Shown here: positions 1-8,756 of the stretch, one piece after another
Numbering within the stretch: position 1 is the stretch's first letter
Layout of the letters: each line of letters begins with the position of its first letter
Assembly: GCA_913030665.1 (NCBI GenBank)
Contig: CAJWFS010000013.1
Coordinates: 1-33,569 of the forward strand
Reading direction: 5' to 3'
Source: an uncultured Acidimicrobiaceae bacterium
GTDB taxonomy: Bacteria; Actinomycetota; Acidimicrobiia; Acidimicrobiales; MedAcidi-G1
Length of the DNA stretch: 33,569 bases
Program-made: the position numbers and the translations under genes
Notes under the pieces: generated by a model
Told to the model about the DNA's origin: nothing
Databases searched by the model: none
Seen by the model: the letters and a program-made list of their open reading frames with translations, nothing else

Positions 1-1502
1 GCATCGGCTGCCACGCCTGCACCGTGGCCTGCAAGAGCGAGCACGACGTGCCGCTGGGGGTGAACCGCACCTGGCTGAAGTACGTCGAGACCGGTACGCA
101 TCCGGACAGCGAGCGCCACTTCTCGGTCATGCGCTGCAACCACTGCGACGACGCACCGTGCATGGACATCTGTCCGACCTCGGCGCTGTTCCGGGCCGAC
201 AACGGTGTGGTCGACTTCGACGACGACAACTGCATCGGGTGCAAGGCCTGCATGAACGCCTGCCCGTACGACGCCATCTACCTCAACCCGGAGACCGGCA
301 CGGCGCACAAGTGCAACTTCTGCAACCACAGGATCGAGGACGGCCTGGAACCCTCCTGTGTGGTGGTCTGCCCCACGCAGGCCATACGGGTCGGAGACCT
401 GGACGATCCGGCGTCCGAGATCTCGATGCTCCTCGCCTCGGGTGGCACGGTTCGCTCTCCGGAGCAGCGGACCAGCCCGAAGGTCGTCTACAAGGGCGCC
501 AGCCCCTCCTCGCTGGATCCCCTGGCCTCCTCCATCGCCGACGACGGCATGATCTGGGCCGACACCGCGCCCGGCCACCCGACCCCCACGCCGGTGGCGC
601 TGACCGCCTCCCCCGTCCGGGAGGACGGTGCCGCCATGGCGCGGACCGTCTACACGACCCAGCACCTGACGGCCTGGGGTTCGATGGTCTCGGGATACCT
701 GGTCACCAAGGCCGTAGCCGCCGGCGTGATGCTGGTCGCCTCCCTGCTGGTCATGCTCGGGCACGGCGGCTCACGGCTAGCCGTGGGCATCGTGCCCCCG
801 ATGCTGGCCGGCGTGTTCCTGGTGCTCACCGGCATCCTGCTGATCGCCGACCTGAAGCAGCCGAAGCGCTTCATGTACCTGCTGACACGGGGAAATCGGA
901 CGTCGTGGCTGGTGAAGGGCGCCTACGTACTGGGCGGCTTCGCCGCCTGCCTCGCCGTCTGGTGGATGGTCGGGCTGGTCGACGCCGACGGCCTCCTTCC
1001 CGTGCTGGTATTTCCCACCGTGCTGCTGGCACTGGCTACCGCCGGCTACACCGCCTTCCTGTTCGGACAGTGCGAGGGCCGCGATCTCTGGCAGGAACCC
1101 ATCCTGCTGCCGATCCTCCTGGCCCAGGCCGTCGTCGCCGGCGGAGCCGCCTACTCGTTGCTGGATCTCGTCATGCAGGTTCCGGGGACCGCTGCCATTC
1201 AATGGACGTTCCTGGCGGGTCTGGTCGCCAACGGCCTCCTGGTCGGCCTGGAGTTGCGGGGTGGGCACTCGCGGCATGTGACCATGGCCCTGGCCGAGAT
1301 GACCCGGGGAGGCCAGCGGAGGTCGTTCCGACAGTGGCGCCTGAACGGCATGGCAATGCCGCTGGTGCTCGTCGCCGCGTCGATCGCCACCGGGGCCGAT
1401 GACCCGTTGCTGCCAGCCGTGGCCGCACCCTTTGTCCTGTTCGGCCTGTTCGCATACGAGGACGCCTACGTGAGGGCCGGCCAGTCGGTCCCCCTCTCGT
1501 AG
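1..1502 (+). CDS. Fused 4Fe-4S ferredoxin / NrfD-type membrane anchor subunit of a molybdoenzyme (5' partial)
   Basis: This protein should carry electrons between the quinone pool and the molybdopterin subunit encoded next. The reading frame is open from base 3 and already codes for a cluster motif (I-G-C-H-A-C-T-V-A-C-K), so the true start lies left of the window; the GTG at 24 is internal. Four Cys groups follow in the DmsB/PsrB order: the first at the window edge, then C-N-H-C-D-D-A-P-C-x3-C-P, C-I-G-C-K-A-C-x3-C-P and C-N-F-C-x11-C-x3-C-P. A Pro/Ser-rich linker leads into a hydrophobic half with several membrane helices and the NrfD-like stretch DLKQPKRFMYLLTRGN. In DMSO/polysulfide reductases these two halves are usually separate genes. 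The next gene starts 21 bp downstream, so the two form an operon. The substrate cannot be read from the sequence. Confidence 0.88.
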   Translation, partial: IGCHACTVACKSEHDVPLGVNRTWLKYVETGTHPDSERHFSVMRCNHCDDAPCMDICPTSALFRADNGVVDFDDDNCIGCKACMNACPYDAIYLNPETGTAHKCNFCNHRIEDGLEPSCVVVCPTQAIRVGDLDDPASEISMLLASGGTVRSPEQRTSPKVVYKGASPSSLDPLASSIADDGMIWADTAPGHPTPTPVALTASPVREDGAAMARTVYTTQHLTAWGSMVSGYLVTKAVAAGVMLVASLLVMLGHGGSRLAVGIVPPMLAGVFLVLTGILLIADLKQPKRFMYLLTRGNRTSWLVKGAYVLGGFAACLAVWWMVGLVDADGLLPVLVFPTVLLALATAGYTAFLFGQCEGRDLWQEPILLPILLAQAVVAGGAAYSLLDLVMQVPGTAAIQWTFLAGLVANGLLVGLELRGGHSRHVTMALAEMTRGGQRRSFRQWRLNGMAMPLVLVAASIATGADDPLLPAVAAPFVLFGLFAYEDAYVRAGQSVPLS

Positions 1503-1523
1503 GTACGGAACCGGAGACCCACG

Positions 1524-4367
1524 ATGGCATTGGATGCAGCACCACCCGGTAGGGGTGCCGAGGGCCTGTCCGCCTACCCGCCCGAGGAGACCTGGGACCA
1601 CGTCGAGTCGCTGGACCCGGCGGCATGGCCGAACCGTGTCCGGAGGGCACACCGCCTGGTGCCCACCACGTGCTTCAACTGTGAGGCCAACTGCGGGCTG
1701 CTGGCATGGGTCGACAAGGAGACCGGGCGGATCACCAAGTTCGAGGGAAACCCGGTGCACCCTGCCAGTCGGGGTCGCAACTGCGCCAAGGGCCCGGCCA
1801 CCATCAACCAGGTGGAGGATCCCGAGCGGATCCTGCACCCGATGAAGCGGGTGGGCGAGCGGGGCGAGGGCCTCTGGGAGCGCATCACCTGGGACCAGGC
1901 CCTGGAAGAGGTAGGCACCCGCATAGGTAACGCCTTCCGGGAGGAACGCCACCACGAGGTCATGTACCACGTGGGTCGGATGGGCGACGACAGCTACATG
2001 GAGCGGGTGCTCCACTCCTGGGGCATCGACGGCCACAACAGCCACACCAACATCTGCTCCAGTGGCGCCCGTGTGGGCTACGCCTCGTGGATGGGCTTCG
2101 ACCGTCCCTCGGCCGACTTCGCCAACGCCAAGGTCATCTTCCTCATCTCGGCTCACCTGGAGGCCGGCCACTACTTCAACCCGCACGCCCAGCGGATCAT
2201 CGAGGGCCAGCAGAACGGCGCGACGGTCATCTGCATCGATCCCAGGCTGTCCAACACGGCATCCAAGGCCGACCACTGGTTCTCCGCCTGGCCGGGCACC
2301 GAGGCGTTCCTGCTGCTGGCCATCGCCCGGTTGCTGATCCTGGACGGCACCTGGGACGCGGCGTTCTTCGAGCGGTGGGTGAACTGGGAGACGTTCCTGC
2401 GCGAATCGCGACCTGACCTGGAGCCGGTGTTCGCCAACGTGGGTCCTGCACTGCTGGAGTTGTACGCCGAGTACACGCCGGAAGCCGCGGCCCGGGTCTG
2501 CGGAATCGACGAGGACCGCCTACGTACCGTCGCCCGCACCATCGGCGAAGGCCTGGGGGGGTTCGCCTCCCACACCTGGAGGGCTTCGTCGGCGGGCAAC
2601 GAGGGCGGCTGGATGGTGGCCCGCTGCCTGCAGTTCCTGACGGTGCTGACCGGGTCCGTGGGCACCGTGGGTGGCACCAACGCCAACGGCTGGAACAAGT
2701 TCATACCCGTCACCCCGATACATCCCGAACCCCAGGGTCGGTGGAACGAGATGCAGTGGCCGATCGAGTACCCGCTCAGCCACCACGAGATGTCGTTCCT
2801 GCTGCCGCACTTCCTGAAGGCCGGACGGGGCTACCTGGACACCTACTTCACCCGGGTCTACAACCCGCTCTGGACGAACCCGGACGGCTTTACGTGGATG
2901 GAGGTGCTGCGCGACACCGACAAGATCGGATGCCACGTGGCGCTCACCCCCACCTGGAACGAGTCGGCGTGGTTTGCCGACTACGTGCTGCCGATGGGAA
3001 TCGCATCGGAGCGCCACGACGTCGCCAGCTTCGAGACCCACAACGGCCGCTGGATCGGCTTTCGCCAGCCCGTCGGCCGGCGACACCGGGAGCTGGACGG
3101 CGAGACCATCCAGCGCACCTACGAGGCCAACCCGGGCGAGGTCTGGGAGGAGCAGGAGTTCTTCATCGACCTGTCGTGGCGGATCGACCCCGACGGTTCG
3201 TTGGGCATCCGCTCCCAGTTCGAGAGCGTCCAGAATCCGGGCACGCCGCTCACGCTCGACGAGTACTACTCGATGCTGTTCGAGGGTTCGGTTCCCGGCC
3301 TGCCAGAGGCGGCCGAGGCCGAGGGCATCACCCCGTTGGAGTACATGCGTCGGAAGGGCTCCTTCTCACTGCCCGGTGACCAGACGCAGGTCTACGAACG
3401 CGACGTGCCGGCAGCCGACCTGGCGGGGGCCGTCAGGGGCGCCGATGGTGTCTGGCGCCGGCCCGGTACAGCCGGTTCGCACGGCTCGCTTGAGGAGATC
3501 ACGGGCCACATGCCGTTCATCGGCGATGGTTCACCGGCCGTGGACGTCGATGGTGAGCCGAAGCTCGGGTTTCCGACGCCGTCGCGGAAGTTGGAGTTCT
3601 TCTCCGAGACGATCCGCGACTGGGGCTGGCCCCAGTACTCCATGCCGGCGTTCATCCGTAGCCAGGTGCACTGGGAGGACCTGGACATGTCGGCCGGCGA
3701 GCGGATCCTGGTACCCACCTTCCGCATTCCGACGTTGATCCACACCCGGTCGTCCAACAGCCAGTGGCTGAACGAGATCAGCCACCGCCACCCGCTCTGG
3801 CTGCACCCGAGCGATGCAGAGGAGCTGGGCATCGAGGAGAACGGCCTGGTCCGGATTACCACCCGCATCGGCCACTTCGTGATCCAGGCATGGCGCACGG
3901 AGGGCATTCGCCCGGGTGTGGTGGCGGCCAGTCACCACATGGGGCGGTGGCGCCTCGAGGACGACAAGGCACGGTCGTGGGGAGCCGGAAAGGCCTCGGT
4001 CGAACAGGATGAGGATGGCCGGTGGAAGCTCCAGCGGGAGCAGGGCTTGGAGCCCTACCAGAGCGACGATCCGGACACCGGGCTGATCTGGTGGACCGAT
4101 ACCGGGGTGCACCAGAACCTCACCTTCCCCGTGCAGCCCGATCCGGTCAGTGGCATGCACTGCTGGTTGCAGCGGGTGACGGTGTCGCCGGCCGAGCCCG
4201 GTGACGCATACGGCGACGTGGTGGTCGACACCGGGGCATCGCACCGGATCTTCGAGGAGTGGCTGGCGAAGGCCCGGCCGGGCCCCGGTCCTGACGGCCT
4301 ACGTCGCCCCCTCTGGTTTGCCCGTCCGGTCAAGCCAAAAGCGACGGCCTACCGCTACGACGCCTGA
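1524..4367 (+). CDS. Molybdopterin-dependent oxidoreductase, catalytic subunit (DMSO reductase superfamily)
   Basis: This 947-aa protein is the large catalytic subunit of a complex iron-sulfur molybdoenzyme. Cys50, Cys53, Cys57 and Cys87 have the C-x2-C-x3-C-x29-C spacing of the N-terminal [4Fe-4S] cluster. The region around residues 171-183 (HNSHTNICSSGAR) aligns with the Mo-ligand loop, making Cys178 the likely Mo ligand. The C-terminal third has a molybdopterin dinucleotide-binding type domain, with motifs such as LIHTRSSNSQWLNE. I see no twin-arginine signal, so the subunit probably stays in the cytoplasm or is carried by a partner. The ATG at 1524 has GGAG about 7 nt upstream. The preceding gene supplies the ferredoxin and membrane anchor, an unusual BC-then-A order. 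Polysulfide, thiosulfate, DMSO/TMAO-like or organic substrates are all possible; the subfamily is unresolved. Confidence 0.9.
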   Translation: MALDAAPPGRGAEGLSAYPPEETWDHVESLDPAAWPNRVRRAHRLVPTTCFNCEANCGLLAWVDKETGRITKFEGNPVHPASRGRNCAKGPATINQVEDPERILHPMKRVGERGEGLWERITWDQALEEVGTRIGNAFREERHHEVMYHVGRMGDDSYMERVLHSWGIDGHNSHTNICSSGARVGYASWMGFDRPSADFANAKVIFLISAHLEAGHYFNPHAQRIIEGQQNGATVICIDPRLSNTASKADHWFSAWPGTEAFLLLAIARLLILDGTWDAAFFERWVNWETFLRESRPDLEPVFANVGPALLELYAEYTPEAAARVCGIDEDRLRTVARTIGEGLGGFASHTWRASSAGNEGGWMVARCLQFLTVLTGSVGTVGGTNANGWNKFIPVTPIHPEPQGRWNEMQWPIEYPLSHHEMSFLLPHFLKAGRGYLDTYFTRVYNPLWTNPDGFTWMEVLRDTDKIGCHVALTPTWNESAWFADYVLPMGIASERHDVASFETHNGRWIGFRQPVGRRHRELDGETIQRTYEANPGEVWEEQEFFIDLSWRIDPDGSLGIRSQFESVQNPGTPLTLDEYYSMLFEGSVPGLPEAAEAEGITPLEYMRRKGSFSLPGDQTQVYERDVPAADLAGAVRGADGVWRRPGTAGSHGSLEEITGHMPFIGDGSPAVDVDGEPKLGFPTPSRKLEFFSETIRDWGWPQYSMPAFIRSQVHWEDLDMSAGERILVPTFRIPTLIHTRSSNSQWLNEISHRHPLWLHPSDAEELGIEENGLVRITTRIGHFVIQAWRTEGIRPGVVAASHHMGRWRLEDDKARSWGAGKASVEQDEDGRWKLQREQGLEPYQSDDPDTGLIWWTDTGVHQNLTFPVQPDPVSGMHCWLQRVTVSPAEPGDAYGDVVVDTGASHRIFEEWLAKARPGPGPDGLRRPLWFARPVKPKATAYRYDA

Positions 4368-4386
4368 GGTCGGCCGGCGGCCAGCC

Positions 4387-5052
4387 CTACAGGTAGGCGT
4401 TTGCCGAGAGGTCGGCGGGAACGAGGGAGTCCACGACGGCCCGCAACGTCGTGTCGAACAGCGAAGGCAGGTGGCTGCTCGTAGCCAGGGCCGAGCGGGT
4501 GGCCGGGTCCAGGCCCGGATCCTCCAGGTGGGCCAGGACCGAGGTCCGACGGTGGTCGGTCGGGAGGGCGTCGTCGAGCAGGGCGGCCACGATGAAGCCG
4601 CCGACACAGGCCGTGATGGCCCGGAGGGCGTCGCGGGCGGCGTCGCCTACCACGCCGGCCTCCTGGAGCTCCCTGGCCATGGCCAGCTCCAGGTGCTGGG
4701 CGTGGAGGGACGAGAGCCCGTGGGCACTGGCCAGCCGGGTGATCCCCCGATGCGCCAGGGAGCCCTCCCAGATGAGGCGTGCGACGGCGAGCACCCGGTC
4801 GCGTGCCGTGTCGCCAATGATGGGGGCCTCGGCCATCCGCTCGCCGTGGCGCCGGACCATGGCCGCCACGAGTTGTTCCCGGTTGCCGACGTGCCAGTAG
4901 ATCGATGTGGTGGCCACACTCAGTTCGGAGGCCAGCCGGCGCATCGTCAGCGCATCGGCACCCTCGACCTCGACTAGGGCAATGGCCCGGTCGAGTACCT
5001 CGGTGGGCTCGAGGCCGGCGTGGCGGTTGGTCCTGGGTCGGGTGTCGTCCAT
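4387..5052 (-). CDS. TetR/AcrR family transcriptional regulator
   Basis: This 221-aa protein has an N-terminal TetR helix-turn-helix at about residues 36-62 (LTMRRLASELSVATTSIYWHVGNREQLV), followed by an all-helical ligand-binding half of low similarity to anything I recognise. The start was set at the ATG ending at 5052 because AGAGGA lies about 4 nt upstream. The much longer open frame extending to 6177 only shadows the divergent amidohydrolase gene. Its stop is 19 bp from the convergent stop of the molybdoenzyme gene. It is divergent from the first amidohydrolase across about 108 bp containing an inverted repeat, so it most likely autoregulates and represses the amidohydrolase-SDR operon. 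The ligand is unknown. Confidence 0.88.
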   Translation of the reverse strand: MDDTRPRTNRHAGLEPTEVLDRAIALVEVEGADALTMRRLASELSVATTSIYWHVGNREQLVAAMVRRHGERMAEAPIIGDTARDRVLAVARLIWEGSLAHRGITRLASAHGLSSLHAQHLELAMARELQEAGVVGDAARDALRAITACVGGFIVAALLDDALPTDHRRTSVLAHLEDPGLDPATRSALATSSHLPSLFDTTLRAVVDSLVPADLSANAYL

Positions 5053-5094
5053 GTGTCCTCTGGGTCCCGGGTTGCGGTCGGGCCCCTTCTCTGC

Positions 5095-5125
5095 GACAGT
5101 GTACAACGAAGTCTGTGACGCTGTC
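5095..5125. promoter_or_regulatory. Candidate TetR operator (imperfect inverted repeat)
   Basis: Between the divergent tetR and amidohydrolase genes the arms GACAGTGT and ACGCTGTC are inverted over 31 bp (GACAG-n-GT against AC-n-CTGTC). TetR proteins bind such palindromes in the intergenic region they share with their target. The repeat is imperfect in the centre, so this is a candidate only. Confidence 0.4.
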
Positions 5126-5160
5126 CAAGAGAGCAGCGCCCCATAATGGAGAGGCACACA

Positions 5161-6441
5161 GTGGAACGAGAGGTCAGCACCGGGAGCGAACCGTACATAG
5201 TCGTCTCGTCGGACACCCACGCCGGTCTGCAGTGCGAGGAGTACCGCCCGTACCTGGAATCCTCGCTGCACGAGGAGTTCGACCGGTACGTCGCCGAGCG
5301 CCACGCACACCGGCGGATCGCCGAGGAGCTCAACGCCGAGTTCATCGCCGAGTGGGAGGGCGACAACGAGTGGGGCCTGCAGGGCGCCTACGACCCGGAG
5401 GTCCGCGATCCGGTGCTGGACGCAGACGGCGTGGCAGGCGAGATCATCTTCGCCGACGGCGACGCCGTGACCGGCCAGGAGTCCCCACCGTTCGGTGCCG
5501 GCCTGGCCGCAGGACAGATCACCGATCCCCGACTGGCGTTCGGCGGGGCCCGTGCCCACAACCGCTGGTTGGAGGAGTTCTGCGCCACCGATCCCGTCCG
5601 GCGGGCCGGAGTGGCGCTGGTTCCCATAACCCACGACGTGGACCTGGCGGTGGCCGAGATCGAGTCCCTGGCCGGAAGGCCGGGCATCAAGGGGATCATG
5701 GTGCCGACCATGTGGCACGGCTTCCCCGCCTATGGCACCGACCACTACGACAGGGTCTGGGCAGCGTGTGCCGAGACGGGTCTGGTGGTCCACACCCATT
5801 CCGGTGAGGCCGACTTCGACGCCTACGGCGAGAACGTGGCTATGTACATCAGCGAGGTGCCGTTCTGGACCCACCGCATCCTCTGGCAGCTCCTCTTCTC
5901 CGGCAAGTTCGACCGCTTCCCGGACCTCCGCTACGCCGTCGTGGAGTGCGGCTCGTACTGGATCGGAGACCTGCTCTGGAAGACCGACGTCAACTTCGGA
6001 GCCAGTTGGAAGATCAAGAAGATGGGCTCCCGCATGAAGGGCCTCATCTCTCGCCTGCCGTCCGAGTACTTCGGGAGCAACGTATTCATTGGCGCCTCCA
6101 CCATGTCCACCGAGGAGGTCCGTCGACGCCACGTCAACGGCATAGACGCCCTCATGTGGGGAACCGACTACCCGCATCCCGAGGGGTCCTGGCCGAACAC
6201 CGTGGAGCGCCTGGAGAAGGACTTCCGGGACGTCTCCATCGAGGACACCCGTCGGCTACTGGGTCTCAACGCCATCGACTGCTACGGCCTGGACGAGGCA
6301 GGGTTGCGTGTCGTGGCCGACAGGATCGGGCCCACGCCGGAGACGCTGGGCCAGTCACCAGACCTGCGGACGCCTGCCGACGCCGTCGAGAAGGCCCGCT
6401 GGTGGATTGGCGAGTACGGCTGTGAGATGCAGTACGCCTGA
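5161..6441 (+). CDS. Amidohydrolase family protein (ACMSD-like TIM barrel), copy 1
   Basis: This is a predicted metal-dependent hydrolase or decarboxylase of the Amidohydro_2 type. Numbered from the GTG at 5161, the motifs are D18-T-H20-A-G on strand 1 (the D/H-x-H metal pair), VVHTHSG with H211/H213, E262 in AVVECGS, and D336 in MWGTDYPHPEG, the conserved late metal/catalytic Asp. The product is 426 aa. GTG 5161 is preferred because GGAGAGG sits exactly 6 nt upstream; an in-frame ATG at 5146 is the alternative but has only a weak, distant purine run. A paralogue follows 51 bp later and then an SDR, so the three are probably one operon under the divergent TetR. Members of this family act on aromatic carboxylates and cyclic or amide substrates; the substrate here is unknown. 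Confidence 0.87.
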   Translation: MEREVSTGSEPYIVVSSDTHAGLQCEEYRPYLESSLHEEFDRYVAERHAHRRIAEELNAEFIAEWEGDNEWGLQGAYDPEVRDPVLDADGVAGEIIFADGDAVTGQESPPFGAGLAAGQITDPRLAFGGARAHNRWLEEFCATDPVRRAGVALVPITHDVDLAVAEIESLAGRPGIKGIMVPTMWHGFPAYGTDHYDRVWAACAETGLVVHTHSGEADFDAYGENVAMYISEVPFWTHRILWQLLFSGKFDRFPDLRYAVVECGSYWIGDLLWKTDVNFGASWKIKKMGSRMKGLISRLPSEYFGSNVFIGASTMSTEEVRRRHVNGIDALMWGTDYPHPEGSWPNTVERLEKDFRDVSIEDTRRLLGLNAIDCYGLDEAGLRVVADRIGPTPETLGQSPDLRTPADAVEKARWWIGEYGCEMQYA

Positions 6442-6492
6442 GCCCGACACCGACTCCGGACCCCGACCCGACCACCTGGGAGTGACAACACG

Positions 6493-7788
6493 ATGAGCGA
6501 ACGACACGTCGTCATCTCGGCCGACACCCACTGTGGTGCGGCGCTGCACGACTACAAGCCGTACCTGGAGAAGAAGTACCACGAGGACTTCGACGAGTGG
6601 GCCGAATCGGTACAGGCGGCCGAGCGGCGGACCGCCGAGGTGTTCAAGGACGCTGAGCGGTCACCGCTGAACGTGGGTGTGGACGGGGACCCCGAAGTGG
6701 ACGGCGACCGCAACTGGTCCAGCGAGCGTCGCCTCAGAGAACAGGAGGCCGACGGCGTGGTGGCCGCGGTCCTGTTCCCCAACACCCAGCCACCGTTCGC
6801 ACCGGCGGCCGCCAGCCAGTTCGAGGCCCCTCCCTACAGCGATGACATGGTCCGTAGGTGGGCGGGCCTGCAGGCCCACAACCGCTGGCTCCTGGACTTC
6901 GTGTCAGAGGCCCCGGAGCGCAGGGCGGGCATCGCCCAGATCTTCCTAGGCAACGTCGAGGCGTCGGTGGCCGAGATCGAGTGGGCGGCTGAGAACGGGC
7001 TGCGTGGCGGGATCCTGGTGCCCGGCGCTCCTCCCGACTCGCCGTTCGAGCCCCTCTACTCGGCCTCCTACCGACCGATATGGGCCGCTGCCGAGGCCTG
7101 CGACATGCCCCTGAACCACCATTCGGGTGGTGCCACGCCGAACTTCGGAAGCCACTTCCCGGCGTCGCTGGCGATGTTCATGCTGGAGGTCTCATGGTGG
7201 AGCCAGCGGGGCCTGTGGCACCTCATGTTCTCCGGAGTGTTCGAGCGACACCCCGACCTCCAGTGGGTGAACACCGAGACCGGCACGGCCTGGGTGCCCG
7301 ACACCCTCGAGAAGCTGGACTCGTTCTACGAGCGCATGAAGTACTCGACGTACGGCTCCGAGGCGATCTTCGGAGGCGTCGCCGTGGCCCAGATGTCGCT
7401 GCGCCCGTCGGAGTACTGGCAGCGCCAGTGCCACGTCGGAGCCAGCTTCCTGCGCCCCACCGAGACCGAGGTGGTCAGGCAGATCGGCCTCGAGAACGTC
7501 ATGTGGGGTTCGGACTACCCACACGTGGAGGGGTCACATCCCCACACCGACGAGCACCTGAGGCTCACCTTCGGGCAGATGACCGAGGACGAGGCCACCA
7601 TGCTGCTGACGACCAATGCAGCCAGTCTCTACAAGTTCGACGTCGAGAAGCTGCGACCCCTGGCCGAGCAGTTCTGCCCGACCAAGGCCCATGTGGCGGG
7701 CGGCATCGCGTACTCCGAGATCCCGGAGAGGGGCAAGGGCTGCCCCGGCATGGCACCGCAGAACCAGACCCAGGAGGTGGCGGCATGA
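6493..7788 (+). CDS. Amidohydrolase family protein (ACMSD-like TIM barrel), copy 2
   Basis: This 431-aa protein is a paralogue of the preceding gene, with the same landmarks: D11-T-H13 near the N terminus (ISADTHCG), NHHSGG with H209/H210, E262 in NTETGTAW, and D341 in MWGSDYPHVEG. The two proteins also share the YKPYLE/YRPYLE opening and the HNRWL segment, so they arose by duplication, but they have diverged enough to suggest different substrates or a heteromeric enzyme. The C terminus carries an extra Cys-containing tail (FCPTKAHVAGG and GKGCPG). A GGGAG lies about 10 nt before the ATG. Its stop overlaps the SDR start (ATGA), which implies translational coupling. Confidence 0.88.
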   Translation: MSERHVVISADTHCGAALHDYKPYLEKKYHEDFDEWAESVQAAERRTAEVFKDAERSPLNVGVDGDPEVDGDRNWSSERRLREQEADGVVAAVLFPNTQPPFAPAAASQFEAPPYSDDMVRRWAGLQAHNRWLLDFVSEAPERRAGIAQIFLGNVEASVAEIEWAAENGLRGGILVPGAPPDSPFEPLYSASYRPIWAAAEACDMPLNHHSGGATPNFGSHFPASLAMFMLEVSWWSQRGLWHLMFSGVFERHPDLQWVNTETGTAWVPDTLEKLDSFYERMKYSTYGSEAIFGGVAVAQMSLRPSEYWQRQCHVGASFLRPTETEVVRQIGLENVMWGSDYPHVEGSHPHTDEHLRLTFGQMTEDEATMLLTTNAASLYKFDVEKLRPLAEQFCPTKAHVAGGIAYSEIPERGKGCPGMAPQNQTQEVAA

Positions 7789-8681
7789 TGGCGGCTCCCC
7801 TGGAGGTGGCCGGGTCGGTCGCGGTCGTTACCGGTGGGGCCAACGGCATCGGTCGGGGAATCGTCCGTGCCCTGCTGGAGGCTGACGCCACGGTCGTGGT
7901 GGCCGATATCGAACAGGACGTCCTGGATACGACGGTGGCCACATTGTCGGCCTCCTTCGCGGGCCGGATCTCCGGGATCCTGGCGGACGTCTCCGACGAT
8001 CGTTCGATGGACTCGGTGGCAGACCAGGTGTTCACGGTGCACGGTCGGTGCAACCTGCTCTACAACAACGCGGGAGTGGGTTCGGGCGGAGGTGGCCGGA
8101 TCTGGACCCATGAGCCCAATGACTGGAGATGGTGCTACGGGGTCAACGTGTTCGGCGTGGCCAACGGGATCATGGCCTTCGTACCCCGGATGCTGGAATC
8201 CGGCGAGCCGGGACACGTCGTCAACACGTCTTCGGGTGACGGTGGCTTCGCACCGGTGCCGTCGGCCGGCCTGTATGCCTCCAGCAAGGCGGCGGTGAGC
8301 TGCATCACCGAGACGCTGGACCACCAGCTCCGGGCCGAGTCCGAGGCCATGGGAGCGTCGGTGTTCTACCCGTCCGGCGGGTTGATGGACACCGGGCTGT
8401 TCACATCCCAGCGCAACCGACCGGCCGACCTGGAGCGGTTACGCGGGGGTACCGGTCGTAGCAGCATGTCCTTCGCCGAGATGAAGGACCGCCTGGAGCA
8501 GGCCGGCCGGGATGTCACGGTCGCCGACCTGGACGAGTTGGGTCGCTTCGTGGTCGAGTGCACCGCCAGGCGACAGTTCATCATCGGTCGGAACCTGGAT
8601 GACACCGTCGGGTTGCTGCACAGCCGGGCCGATGCCATCGGTCGCTTCGAGGTGCCACCCCACCACCAGATCGGCCTTTAG
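7785..8681 (+). CDS. Short-chain dehydrogenase/reductase (SDR), plus-strand copy
   Basis: This 298-aa NAD(P)-dependent oxidoreductase has a Rossmann fold with TGGANGIG at residues 16-23, NNAG at 94-97, catalytic Ser149/150, and Tyr164-x3-Lys168. Asp41 at the end of strand 2 (VVVADIE) suggests a preference for NAD(H). The ATG at 7785 overlaps the amidohydrolase stop, and AGGAGG is placed 7 nt upstream, so start and coupling are secure. It probably oxidises or reduces the product of the two amidohydrolases. The C-terminal 60 residues are longer than in minimal SDRs. The gene faces a second SDR on the other strand; the two are only distantly alike and not a recent duplication. Confidence 0.9.
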   Translation: MMAAPLEVAGSVAVVTGGANGIGRGIVRALLEADATVVVADIEQDVLDTTVATLSASFAGRISGILADVSDDRSMDSVADQVFTVHGRCNLLYNNAGVGSGGGGRIWTHEPNDWRWCYGVNVFGVANGIMAFVPRMLESGEPGHVVNTSSGDGGFAPVPSAGLYASSKAAVSCITETLDHQLRAESEAMGASVFYPSGGLMDTGLFTSQRNRPADLERLRGGTGRSSMSFAEMKDRLEQAGRDVTVADLDELGRFVVECTARRQFIIGRNLDDTVGLLHSRADAIGRFEVPPHHQIGL

Positions 8682-8726
8682 GCACACCCACGGCGACTGC
8701 CTGGGGTCTGGTCACGGTGTCTCCGA

Positions 8727-8752
8727 CTGCCGGAGGTCCGGGCGGTCGGCAG
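8727..8752. terminator. Weak candidate terminator between convergent SDR genes
   Basis: CTGCCG at 8727-8732 pairs with CGGCAG at 8747-8752 across a 14-nt loop, in the 75-bp gap between two convergent genes. There is no T tract. Position is the main argument. Confidence 0.25.
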
Positions 8753-8756
8753 GGCC

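Noticed and set aside
777-2276. Long antisense open frames (for example 777-2276 and 4387-6177 on the minus strand)
   Set aside because: They lie opposite well-supported genes and show the Arg/Pro/Gly/His-rich composition of GC-biased shadow frames; only the part of the second after the ATG ending at 5052 is real (TetR).
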